A stretch of DNA of 12,407 nucleotides from positions 1 to 12,407 of the forward strand of contig CAYTZH010000080.1 in NCBI GenBank assembly GCA_964442285.1, written 5' to 3'. The stretch's first letter is position 1. Every line of letters starts with the position of its first letter. Source of the stretch: CAYTZH01 sp964442285 (GTDB taxonomy: Bacteria; Myxococcota_A; UBA9160; JAFDET01). Below, one piece after another: positions 6,673 through 12,407 of this stretch. The position numbers were made by a program, and so were the translations under genes. The notes under the pieces are model-generated. The model saw nothing but the letters and a program-made list of their open reading frames with translations, was not told the DNA's origin and did no database searches.

Positions 6673-6850
6673 TGTCGCCTTCCTGGACCCGGATCTCGGT
6701 GATGCGACCTGCGCAGGGCGCCTCCACGGGGATCTCCATCTTCATGGACTCCAGGATGATGAGCACCTCGTCCGCCTCCACGGCGTCCCCGACGGCCTTC
6801 TCGATCTTCCAGACGTTTCCCGTGATCTGCGCTTCGACCTGTGTCGGCAT
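6635..6850 (-). CDS. Stand-alone biotin carboxyl carrier (biotinyl-domain) protein
   Basis: The 71-residue protein is a single biotinyl domain. ESMKMEIPV (34-42) carries the biotin acceptor Lys37, and the symmetric strands AQITGNVWKIEKAVGDAV and CAGRITEIRVQEGDSV place the two halves of the flattened barrel around it. Carriers of this type shuttle CO2 between a biotin carboxylase and a carboxyltransferase in acyl-CoA carboxylases. Neither partner is encoded in the window, so the enzyme it serves is unknown; a lipoyl role is less likely given the MKM motif. It lacks the N-terminal extension and Pro/Ala linker of AccB and resembles the short BCCP-like proteins such as the B. subtilis biotin/lipoyl attachment protein. 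The ATG at 6850 has GGGGAG four bases upstream. The open frame continuing far upstream is ffh antisense shadow. It heads the minus-strand gene run and is divergent from ffh. Confidence 0.94.
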   Translation of the reverse strand: MPTQVEAQITGNVWKIEKAVGDAVEADEVLIILESMKMEIPVEAPCAGRITEIRVQEGDSVEEGDVLVVIE

Positions 6851-6886
6851 CGGACTCCCCGCGGAAGCGGGTAGGTTGCACGGGAT

Positions 6887-6911
6887 GCCGCGGCCGGGCA
6901 AGGCCGGCGGC
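6887..6911. repeat. Imperfect inverted repeat in the divergent ffh / biotin carrier region
   Basis: GCCGCGGCC (6887-6895) and GGCCGGCGGC (6902-6911) form an inverted repeat with one bulged base around GGGCAA. It sits between two divergent starts, so an operator or hairpin is possible, but in DNA this rich in G and C such repeats also arise by chance. Confidence 0.3.
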
Positions 6912-6915
6912 CTGC

Positions 6916-6921
6916 TAGGAT
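6916..6921 (+). promoter_or_regulatory. Possible -10 element of ffh
   Basis: TAGGAT (four of six matches to TATAAT) lies 25 bases before the ffh GTG, a reasonable distance for a short leader. No matching -35 box is visible at 16-18 bases; a TTGCAC at 6876-6881 is too far upstream. Confidence 0.25.
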
Positions 6922-6933
6922 CCGGGGTCCGGC

Positions 6934-6938
6934 AGGAG
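6934..6938 (+). promoter_or_regulatory. Shine-Dalgarno site of ffh
   Basis: AGGAG lies eight bases before the GTG at 6947 and supports that codon as the ffh start. Confidence 0.7.
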
Positions 6939-6946
6939 AGACGAGC

Positions 6947-8461
6947 GTGCTCGAGACACTGACCCAGGGATTCAAGGCAGCGCGGGAGCGGCTCGCGGGC
7001 GTCCGCGAGCTCAGCGACGAGACCGTCGACGAGGCGCTCCGCGACGTCCGGATGTCGCTCCTGGAGGCCGACGTCGACCTCCAGGTGGTCCGCGGCTTCC
7101 TCGCGAAGGTCAAGGAGCGGGCCCTGGGCGAGCGGGTCCAGACCCGGGTCCGCAGCCAGGACGGCCGCACCCTCAAGGTGACGCCCGGCCAGCACTTCGT
7201 GGCCGTCTGCGAGCAGGAGCTCGTGGGGCTGATGGGCCCGGTCGACACCGACCTGGCCCGCGCCCACGGCGTCCTCTCGGTGATGCTGGTGGGGCTGCAG
7301 GGCGTGGGCAAGACCACCGTCGCCGCCAAGCTGGCCCGCCACCTGGTCCGGGAGAAGAAGCGCCGGCCCCTGCTGGTGGCGGCCGACGTGCAGCGACCGG
7401 CGGCCGTGCTGCAGCTCCAGCAGCTGGGCGAGCGGATCGGGGTCGCCGTGCACGCGGGCGGCCCCGGCGACGACCCGGTGGCCATCTGCCGCGCGGCGGC
7501 CGAGCGGGCCCGCCGCGAGGGCTTCGACGCCGTCGTCTACGACACGGCCGGCCGCCTGGCCGTCGACGACGCGCTGATGGCGGAGCTGGAGGCGATCCGG
7601 GCGGGTACGGAGCCGGCCAACACGCTGCTGGTCTGCGACGCACTCATGGGTCGCGACGCCGTCAACGTGGCCCAGGCCTTCGCCGAGCGGCTGGCCCTGG
7701 ACGGCCTGGTCCTGACCAAGCTCGACGGCGACGCCCGGGGCGGTGCGGCGCTGGCGGTGAAGGCCGTCACGGGCGTCCCGATCAAGTTCCTCGGCACCGG
7801 CGAGAGCCTCGAGCGGCTCGAGCCCTTCCGCCCGGAGGGCCTGGCCTCGCGGATCCTGGGCATGGGCGACGTGGTCGGCCTCGTCCAGGACTTCGAGGCG
7901 GTGGTGGACGAGAACGAGGCCGCCCAGGCCGAGGCCGACGCCGAGCGGATGCTCAAGGGCCAGTTCTCCCTGGAGGACTTCCTCTCCCAGCTCAAGCTCA
8001 TCAAGCGCATGGGGCCCATCAAGGACATGCTCGCCAAGCTCCCGGGGATGGACGGCCTGGCGGGGCAGGTGGAGGGCGACGAGCTGGTGCGGGTGGAGGC
8101 CATGGTGCACTCCATGACCCGCGCGGAGCGGAGCCAGCCCGAGCTGATCGACAAGAGCCGGGCGGCGCGCATCGCTGCCGGCTCGGGTCGCAAGCCGAAG
8201 GAGGTGCGCGACCTGGTGGGGCGATTCCTCCAGATGCGCGAGATGATGGGCAACCTCGGCAAGGGCGGCCTGCTCGGGCGCCTGCCGGGCATGGGCCAGC
8301 TCGCCGGCGCGGGCGGGATGGATCCGACCGCGCTGCTGGGCGGCGGGGGCCTGCCGGGGGGCGGCGGCTCCCGGGCCATGCGGCGTCGGAACGAGTCGGC
8401 CAAACGCCGCAACAAGCGCAAGCAGGCCCGCAAGAGCCGCAAGAAGTCGCGCAAACGCTGA
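6947..8461 (+). CDS. ffh: Signal recognition particle protein Ffh with basic C-terminal extension
   Basis: Ffh is the GTPase subunit of the signal recognition particle. It binds 4.5S RNA and signal sequences and delivers ribosomes to FtsY. In the 504-residue protein the N domain is about 1-95. The G domain has the P-loop GLQGVGKTT (116-124), DVQRPAA (147-153), DTAGR (199-203), TKLD (257-260) and GDARGGAAL (261-269). The methionine-rich M domain runs from about 325 to 435, with the RNA-binding RIAAGSG (408-414). P-loop residue V120 replaces the more usual Ser or Ala but leaves the GxxGxGKTT pattern intact. The product is longer than the usual 450 or so residues, because a Gly/Met/Leu-rich segment (436-475) is followed by a tail that is almost all Lys, Arg and Asn (478-504). 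The GTG start has a good AGGAG. rpsP, often found next to ffh, does not follow here. Confidence 0.97.
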   Translation: MLETLTQGFKAARERLAGVRELSDETVDEALRDVRMSLLEADVDLQVVRGFLAKVKERALGERVQTRVRSQDGRTLKVTPGQHFVAVCEQELVGLMGPVDTDLARAHGVLSVMLVGLQGVGKTTVAAKLARHLVREKKRRPLLVAADVQRPAAVLQLQQLGERIGVAVHAGGPGDDPVAICRAAAERARREGFDAVVYDTAGRLAVDDALMAELEAIRAGTEPANTLLVCDALMGRDAVNVAQAFAERLALDGLVLTKLDGDARGGAALAVKAVTGVPIKFLGTGESLERLEPFRPEGLASRILGMGDVVGLVQDFEAVVDENEAAQAEADAERMLKGQFSLEDFLSQLKLIKRMGPIKDMLAKLPGMDGLAGQVEGDELVRVEAMVHSMTRAERSQPELIDKSRAARIAAGSGRKPKEVRDLVGRFLQMREMMGNLGKGGLLGRLPGMGQLAGAGGMDPTALLGGGGLPGGGGSRAMRRRNESAKRRNKRKQARKSRKKSRKR

Positions 8462-8684
8462 GGGCGGCCGACGGCGGTGAAGGGGGGCTGAAGGCCCCGA
8501 GCTCCGCGCGCTTTCCCGGAGCCCGCGCACCTCGTACACTCCCGCTGGGCCGCTCGCTCCCCCAGGGCGGCCGCGGCGGACGGCGCCACGGGGGGTCGTC
8601 GCCGCCGAAAACCCGACTCGAGGCTCGGTTTCACCTGCGTTGGAGTCAGGTTCCAGCCAGTCGCTGCCGATGGATGCGGTGCCG
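8462..8684. other. Noncoding region between ffh and the transglycosylase gene
   Basis: About 220 bases carry no supportable gene. They contain a weak GGGGC/GCCCC hairpin just after ffh without a T-tract, a possible promoter (TTTCCC, 17 bases, TACACT at 8535-8540), and an imperfect hairpin at 8607-8632 (GAAAACCCGA with TCGGTTTC, two bulges). The conserved 4.5S RNA core GGAAGGAAGCAG is not present, and I see no tRNA or known riboswitch pattern. An in-frame TTG at 8640 and ATG at 8670 extend the downstream gene into the last part. Confidence 0.5.
8512..8540 (+). promoter_or_regulatory. Possible sigma-70-type promoter for the transglycosylase gene
   Basis: TTTCCC (8512-8517) and TACACT (8535-8540) are 17 bases apart. 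The -10 matches TATAAT at four of six positions and the -35 matches TTGACA at three of six. This is the best candidate in the gap, but it is weak and untested. Confidence 0.25.
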
Positions 8685-10928
8685 ATGATGCGTCGACTCG
8701 CGTTCGCCCTCGTCCTCGTCCCGGTGCTGTCGGGTCTTGCCGGCGCGGAGACCCTGCCGCGTCCCGCGGCCCTCGAGCACCAGGTCGCCTTCTGGCGCCG
8801 GGTGTACGCGGAGGTCGATACCGGGGGCGGCCTCATCCACGACAGCCGGCGGCTCGACGTGGTCTACGAGGTGATCCGCCTGCCGCAAGGCCTCTCGCGC
8901 CGCGCCCGCGAGCGCCGCGTGAAGCGGGCCAAGCGCCGCCACATCGACGCCCTGGTCCGGCTCTCCAAGGGCAAGCGCACGGGCCTCGATCCGACCGAAA
9001 CCCACGTGCTGGCGCAGTGGCCCGAGGGGGTCTCCAACCGGACCCTGCGCGCGGCGGCGAGCCGCGTCCGCTTCCAGCTCGGCCAGGCCGACAAGTTCCG
9101 CGCCGGCGTGATCCGCTCGGGCCGCTGGGAGCCCCACATCCGCGACGTCTTCGCGCGCCACGGGCTGCCGCGGGAGATCGCCGCCCTGCCCCACGTGGAG
9201 TCCTCGTTCAATCCCCGCGCCTACTCCAGCGCCGGGGCGGCGGGCCTGTGGCAGTTCACGCGCTCCACGGGGCGACGCTACATGCGGGTGGACTACGTGG
9301 TCGACGAGCGCCTCGATCCGCACAAGGCCACGGTGGCCGCGGCGCGGCTGCTGCTGGACAACTACGAGAGCCTCCGCAGCTGGCCCCTGGCCATCACGGC
9401 GTACAACCACGGCGCCGCCGGCATGCGCCGTGCGGTCCGCAAGCTGGGCACCCGCGACATGGCCCGGATCGTCGAGCGCTACAAGAGCCGCAGCTTCGGC
9501 TTCGCTTCCCGCAACTTCTACACGGAGCTGCTGGCCGCCATCGACGTGGAGCGCGACGCCGAGCGCTACTTCGGCCCGCTCCTGATCGACCCGCCGCTGC
9601 AGTACCAGCGCGTCGAGCTCGAGCACTACTACCGGGTCTCGAGCCTCGCCCAGGCCTTCGGCATCAGCATCGACGATCTCCGGGAGCACAACCTGTCGCT
9701 GCGGCCGTCGGTGTGGCGGGGCCAGAAGTACGTCCCGCGCGGCTTCGTGGTGCAGGTCCCGGTGGGCGGCACCCCCGAGCCGGCCCGCACCCTGGTGGCC
9801 CGGATCCCCGCGGGCGAGCGCTACACCGCTCAGAAGCGCGACACGGTGTACGTGGTGCAGCGGGGAGACACCCTCAGCCGGATCGCGCGCCGCTTCGGCG
9901 TCTCCGAGCGGGAGCTCGTGGCCCTGAACGGCCTGAGGAGCCGACACCGCATCCGCGTGGGACAGAGGCTGCGGCTGCCCGCCCGGGACGGCCCCACCCT
10001 GGTGGCGGCCGAGTTCGACGGCAGCTACCGGGTGCGCCGCGGCGACACGCTCTCCTCCATCGCCCAGCGCTTCGGGGTGCGCGCCATCGACCTGGCGGCG
10101 GCCAACGGCGTGCGCAACCGCGACCTGCTCCGCGTCGGCCAGGTGCTCAAGGTGCCGGCCCCGGCGCCCAGCCAGGTGGCCGCGGCGGCACCGCCGAAGC
10201 CGGCCCCCACGCCCCAGCCGAGCCCTCCGAAGACCGCCGGGCCGCCGGAGCCGAGCCCTCCGAAGACCGCCGGGCCGCCGGAGCCGAGCCCTCCGAAGAC
10301 CGCCGGGCCGCCGCCCGCCGCGCGGCCGGGCGTGGCCGAGCCGCCCGCGGCACCGGACCCGACGCCGCAGCCCCGGGCCCTCGCCGCGGCGCCGTCGCCC
10401 CCGCCCGTGGTCGTGTCGAGCCCCGACGCGGCGCCCCCGAGGCCGATGATCCAATCCAGCCCCCACGCGGCGGCCGCGGCGACCCCGGCGAGCCTGCCGG
10501 AGATCGACTACGCCGTCGACCCGCGCGGTCGGATCACGGTCGAGGCCAACGAGACCCTGGGCCACTACGCCGAGTGGCTGGAGATCCCCACCCAGCGCCT
10601 GCGGGACCGCAACGGGCTTCGCTACGGGCGCTCCCTGGCCATCGGCCAGCGCATCGAGCTCGACCTCTCCCGGGTCTCGCCGGACGTATTCCGCCGGCGC
10701 CGCCAGACCTACCACGCCGAGCTCGCGGCCCGCTTCTTCAGCCACTACCGCGTGGCCGGCACCCAGGTGCACGTGCTGAAACGGGGCGACACCCTCTGGA
10801 GCCTCTCCAAGCGACACCGGGCCGTGCCGCTCTGGCTGCTGCGGCGCTACAACCCGGAGCTCGACCTGGGCAACCTGCGACCGGGCGAACGGATCCGCAT
10901 CCCGCAGGTCGAGCGCCGCACCACCTGA
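8685..10928 (+). CDS. MltD-like lytic murein transglycosylase with four LysM-type repeats
   Basis: The predicted enzyme cleaves peptidoglycan glycan strands in the periplasm to form 1,6-anhydromuramyl ends. With the ATG at 8685 the product is 747 residues. It opens with a signal peptide (MMRRLAFALVLVPVLSGLAGA, cut after about residue 21). The SLT domain (about 140-270) has catalytic Glu172 in PHVESSFNP, then SSAGAAGLWQF and ITAYNHG. Two good LysM motifs follow (389-432 and 448-491, each with RGDTLS). After a Pro/Ala-rich linker (492-605) come a degenerate LysM (617-660, ANETLGHYAEW) and a good final LysM (694-740, KRGDTLWSLSKR). E. coli MltD has about 450 residues and fewer LysM repeats. The linker contains a perfect 33-bp tandem repeat. 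ATG 8688, ATG 8670 and TTG 8640 are alternative starts; none has a clear ribosome binding site, and I chose 8685 for the compact signal peptide. Only 26 bases separate it from the convergent phosphatase gene. Confidence 0.93.
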   Translation: MMRRLAFALVLVPVLSGLAGAETLPRPAALEHQVAFWRRVYAEVDTGGGLIHDSRRLDVVYEVIRLPQGLSRRARERRVKRAKRRHIDALVRLSKGKRTGLDPTETHVLAQWPEGVSNRTLRAAASRVRFQLGQADKFRAGVIRSGRWEPHIRDVFARHGLPREIAALPHVESSFNPRAYSSAGAAGLWQFTRSTGRRYMRVDYVVDERLDPHKATVAAARLLLDNYESLRSWPLAITAYNHGAAGMRRAVRKLGTRDMARIVERYKSRSFGFASRNFYTELLAAIDVERDAERYFGPLLIDPPLQYQRVELEHYYRVSSLAQAFGISIDDLREHNLSLRPSVWRGQKYVPRGFVVQVPVGGTPEPARTLVARIPAGERYTAQKRDTVYVVQRGDTLSRIARRFGVSERELVALNGLRSRHRIRVGQRLRLPARDGPTLVAAEFDGSYRVRRGDTLSSIAQRFGVRAIDLAAANGVRNRDLLRVGQVLKVPAPAPSQVAAAAPPKPAPTPQPSPPKTAGPPEPSPPKTAGPPEPSPPKTAGPPPAARPGVAEPPAAPDPTPQPRALAAAPSPPPVVVSSPDAAPPRPMIQSSPHAAAAATPASLPEIDYAVDPRGRITVEANETLGHYAEWLEIPTQRLRDRNGLRYGRSLAIGQRIELDLSRVSPDVFRRRRQTYHAELAARFFSHYRVAGTQVHVLKRGDTLWSLSKRHRAVPLWLLRRYNPELDLGNLRPGERIRIPQVERRTT
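10218..10316 (+). repeat. 33-bp in-frame tandem repeat, three copies
   Basis: Units at 10218-10250, 10251-10283 and 10284-10316 are identical except for the last codon of the third copy (CCC instead of GAG). Each encodes PSPPKTAGPPE in the linker between LysM 2 and LysM 3 of the transglycosylase. Identity at synonymous sites points to recent expansion by slippage or recombination. Confidence 0.95.
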
Positions 10929-10954
10929 CCCACCCGCGCCGGGGGAACGCCCGC

Positions 10955-11632
10955 TCAGGCTGCCTGGAACAGGGTCTCGTCGGGAAGCCGGATCGCCGTG
11001 AGGGGGCCGCCGTAGCACGCACCGGTGTCGATGCCCACGCTGAAGGGGGGGTTCCAGCGCACTCCGAGGTCGGGACCCGGGGTGTGCCCGTAGACCACGG
11101 TCACCCCGAGCCGGTGGGGAACGTCCGCCGTGGAGCGACACCAGAGCAGATCCTCGGGGCGCGAGCGCCGGACCGCGTAGTCCACGTCGGTCTGGTCCAG
11201 GTGGCGCGGACCGATGCCGGCGTGCACGAACAGGTAGTCCCCTTCGCGGTGGTGCAGCCGAAGCTCCCGGTAGAACTTCTCGTGATGGGGCGGCAGCCCG
11301 AAGGGCGGCGGGTCGGGGCGGTCGTCGAAGTAGCCATAGCTGGCCAGGGTGCGGTCGCCGCCGTTCAGCAGGAATGCGTCGCCTCCGAAGTACAGCCGCC
11401 CGCGCCAGCCCAGGAAGTCCAGGAACATCGACTCGTGGTTCCCCATCAGGAACACGCAGTCGCGCTCCTGGGACAGGGCGATCAGTCGCTCGACGACGCC
11501 GTGGGCGTCGGCACCGCGGTCCACGTAGTCCCCCAGGAAGACCAGACGGTCGTCGTCCTGCAGGGGAAGCTCGGCCAGGAGGGCATCCAGCTTGCCGAGC
11601 TCGCCGTGGATGTCGCCCACTGCGTAGAGCAC
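10955..11632 (-). CDS. PPP-family metallophosphatase (Ser/Thr or Ap4A-type phosphoesterase)
   Basis: This 225-residue cytoplasmic protein has the complete metal-binding signature of the PPP superfamily: GDIHG (6-10), GDYVDRG (34-40), GNHE (64-67), HAG (137-139) and YGHTP (181-185, H183), followed by IDTGACYGG (201-209). These residues hold a two-metal centre for phosphoester hydrolysis. Length and motif spacing fit the small bacterial and phage enzymes (lambda phosphatase, PrpA/PrpB) and related symmetric Ap4A hydrolases; the sequence alone does not decide between phosphoprotein and dinucleotide substrates. The GTG at 11632 has GGGAGG seven bases upstream, inside the end of rlmN, and the gap to the rlmN stop is three bases, so the two genes are probably translated from one mRNA with coupling. 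It converges on the transglycosylase gene; no clear terminator is visible in the 26 bases between them. Confidence 0.93.
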   Translation of the reverse strand: MLYAVGDIHGELGKLDALLAELPLQDDDRLVFLGDYVDRGADAHGVVERLIALSQERDCVFLMGNHESMFLDFLGWRGRLYFGGDAFLLNGGDRTLASYGYFDDRPDPPPFGLPPHHEKFYRELRLHHREGDYLFVHAGIGPRHLDQTDVDYAVRRSRPEDLLWCRSTADVPHRLGVTVVYGHTPGPDLGVRWNPPFSVGIDTGACYGGPLTAIRLPDETLFQAA

Positions 11633-11635
11633 CGT

Positions 11636-12407
11636 TCAGCCTCCCGCGACGCTTTCGGCCGGCTCCGCCGCGGGCTTGATCCGCGGGCCCGGACGCGCGC
11701 CCGGCCGCCGTCCCGCCAGCTGGCCGCAGGCGGCGTCGATATCGCCCCCGCGGCTCCGCCGCACGGTGACCACCACGCCGCGGTCGGCGACCGCAGCGGC
11801 GAAGCGATCCACGACGGCGGGGGCCGGCGGGCTGCAGTCGGCGTCGGCGTGGGGATTCATGGGGATCAGGTTGAGCTTCGACGGCAGGCTCCGCAGCAGG
11901 GTCACCAGCCGGCGGGCATCCTCCGGCGTGTCGTTCACCCCGTCGATCAGGGTGTACTCGAAGAAGACGGGATGTCGCGGCGAGAGCCTCGGCAGGCCGC
12001 GCAGGGCCTCCATCAGCACCGCCAGCGGGAAGCGCCGGTTGAGGGGCACCAGGACGTCGCGCACGGCGTCGGTGGTGGCGTGGAGCGAGACGGCCAGGTT
12101 CACCGGGGCGCGTTCCAGGAGCTCGGGGATCCGCGGCACCAGGCCGGCGGTGGAGACGGTGACCCGGCGCGGCGCCAGGCCGAAGGCCTTGGGGTCGAGC
12201 AGCAGGTCCACCGCGTCGAGAACCGCCGGCAGGTTCAGGAGCGGCTCGCCCATGCCCATGAACACCACGTTGGTGATGCGCTCGTCCTCGCCGAGCAGCG
12301 CGCGCATGCGCAGCACCTGGTCGACGATCTCCCCGGTGTGGAGATTGCGGCGGAAGCCCAGGGCGCCGGTGGCGCAGAACGAGCAGGCCAGGGGGCAGCC
12401 CACCTGG
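11636..12407 (-). CDS. rlmN: Dual-specificity rRNA/tRNA methyltransferase RlmN (5' end outside window)
   Basis: RlmN is a radical SAM enzyme that adds a methyl group to C2 of A2503 in 23S rRNA and of A37 in some tRNAs. The window holds the last 256 residues or so. At the edge the frame reads QVGCPLACSFCATG, which contains the CxxxCxxC motif for the iron-sulfur cluster. GMGEPLLN and SLHATTD follow. GGDIDAACGQL near the end supplies the second catalytic cysteine, which carries the transferred methyl group. The reading frame has no stop before the window edge, and the GTG at 12403 is the internal Val of QVGC, not a start. The N-terminal domain, about 100 residues in relatives, is missing from view. 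After CGQL there is a roughly 27-residue Pro/Arg/Ala-rich tail. It is followed three bases later by the phosphatase gene. Confidence 0.96.
   Translation of the reverse strand, partial: QVGCPLACSFCATGALGFRRNLHTGEIVDQVLRMRALLGEDERITNVVFMGMGEPLLNLPAVLDAVDLLLDPKAFGLAPRRVTVSTAGLVPRIPELLERAPVNLAVSLHATTDAVRDVLVPLNRRFPLAVLMEALRGLPRLSPRHPVFFEYTLIDGVNDTPEDARRLVTLLRSLPSKLNLIPMNPHADADCSPPAPAVVDRFAAAVADRGVVVTVRRSRGGDIDAACGQLAGRRPGARPGPRIKPAAEPAESVAGG
11640..11645 (-). promoter_or_regulatory. Shine-Dalgarno site of the phosphatase gene, within rlmN
   Basis: GGGAGG on the minus strand covers the last sense codons of rlmN and lies seven bases before the GTG at 11632. It supports that start and tight coupling with rlmN. 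Confidence 0.7.

Noticed and set aside
8607..8632. Hairpin as a terminator for ffh
   Set aside because: The stem has two bulges, lies about 150 bases past the stop and lacks a following T-tract.
8462..8684. Possible 4.5S (SRP) RNA gene just after ffh
   Set aside because: I looked for the conserved GGAAGGAAGCAG core and its symmetric helix and did not find it.
6851..8836. Upstream extension of the biotin carrier frame to 733 codons
   Set aside because: The extension runs antisense through all of ffh and is low in sequence complexity. The 71-residue domain starting at 6850 is complete and has its own Shine-Dalgarno sequence.
10929..10954. Bidirectional terminator between the transglycosylase and phosphatase genes
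   Set aside because: Only a four-pair CGGG/CCCG stem can be formed and there is no T-tract on either strand.
8646..11141. An 831-codon open frame on the minus strand, antisense to the transglycosylase
   Set aside because: It is rich in Arg, Gly, Ala and His without domain motifs and lies over SLT and LysM coding sequence; it is the shadow of the real gene.
12401..12403. GTG as the rlmN start codon
   Set aside because: It encodes the Val of QVGC directly before the radical SAM cysteines, and the frame is still open at the window edge, so the gene is truncated by the window.

Overview
The window is very GC-rich chromosomal DNA; third codon positions are almost all G or C. It comes from a Gram-negative bacterium, because it encodes a PlsB-type glycerol-3-phosphate acyltransferase and an MltD-like murein transglycosylase with a signal peptide. 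A high-GC deltaproteobacterial or Myxococcota-type lineage is my best guess, but nothing in the window fixes the taxon. I see no insertion sequence, phage gene, CRISPR array, tRNA or rRNA. Nearly all genes are recognisable housekeeping genes.

Layout from left to right: the 3' end of an unidentified plus-strand gene (1-275) closes with a strong hairpin terminator (about 307-344). A long run of minus-strand genes follows. In transcription order (right to left) these are a 71-residue biotin carrier protein (6850-6635), a GNAT acetyltransferase (6672-5791), a hydroxyacyl-CoA-dehydrogenase-like SDR (5737-4895), PlsB (4866-2176), HisI (2162-1773), long-form HisG (1776-889) and a Nudix hydrolase (about 892-344). 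Gaps are -38 (overlap), 53, 28, 13, -4 (overlap) and about -3 (overlap) bases, so this reads as one operon or two stacked operons, the second starting before the SDR gene.

A divergent intergenic region of 96 bases separates the biotin carrier gene from ffh (6947-8461, plus strand), the signal recognition particle GTPase, which here has a long Gly-rich linker and a Lys/Arg tail. After about 220 noncoding bases comes an MltD-type lytic transglycosylase (8685-10928, plus strand) with an SLT domain, four LysM-like repeats and a Pro-rich linker built partly from a perfect 33-bp tandem repeat. Converging on it are two minus-strand genes: rlmN (5' end outside the window) and, three bases downstream of it, a PPP-family metallophosphatase.

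Taken together: the BCCP-like protein, the SDR and PlsB suggest an acyl-CoA/phospholipid theme, and hisI-hisG add two steps of histidine synthesis to the same transcript. Ffh serves protein targeting, MltD cell-wall turnover and RlmN ribosome/tRNA methylation. I do not see a convincing undescribed defence or mobile system. The most unusual features are the apparent CTG start of the Nudix gene at the hisG stop codon, the mixed lipid/histidine operon, the Ffh tail, and in-frame tandem repeats in mltD and plsB.
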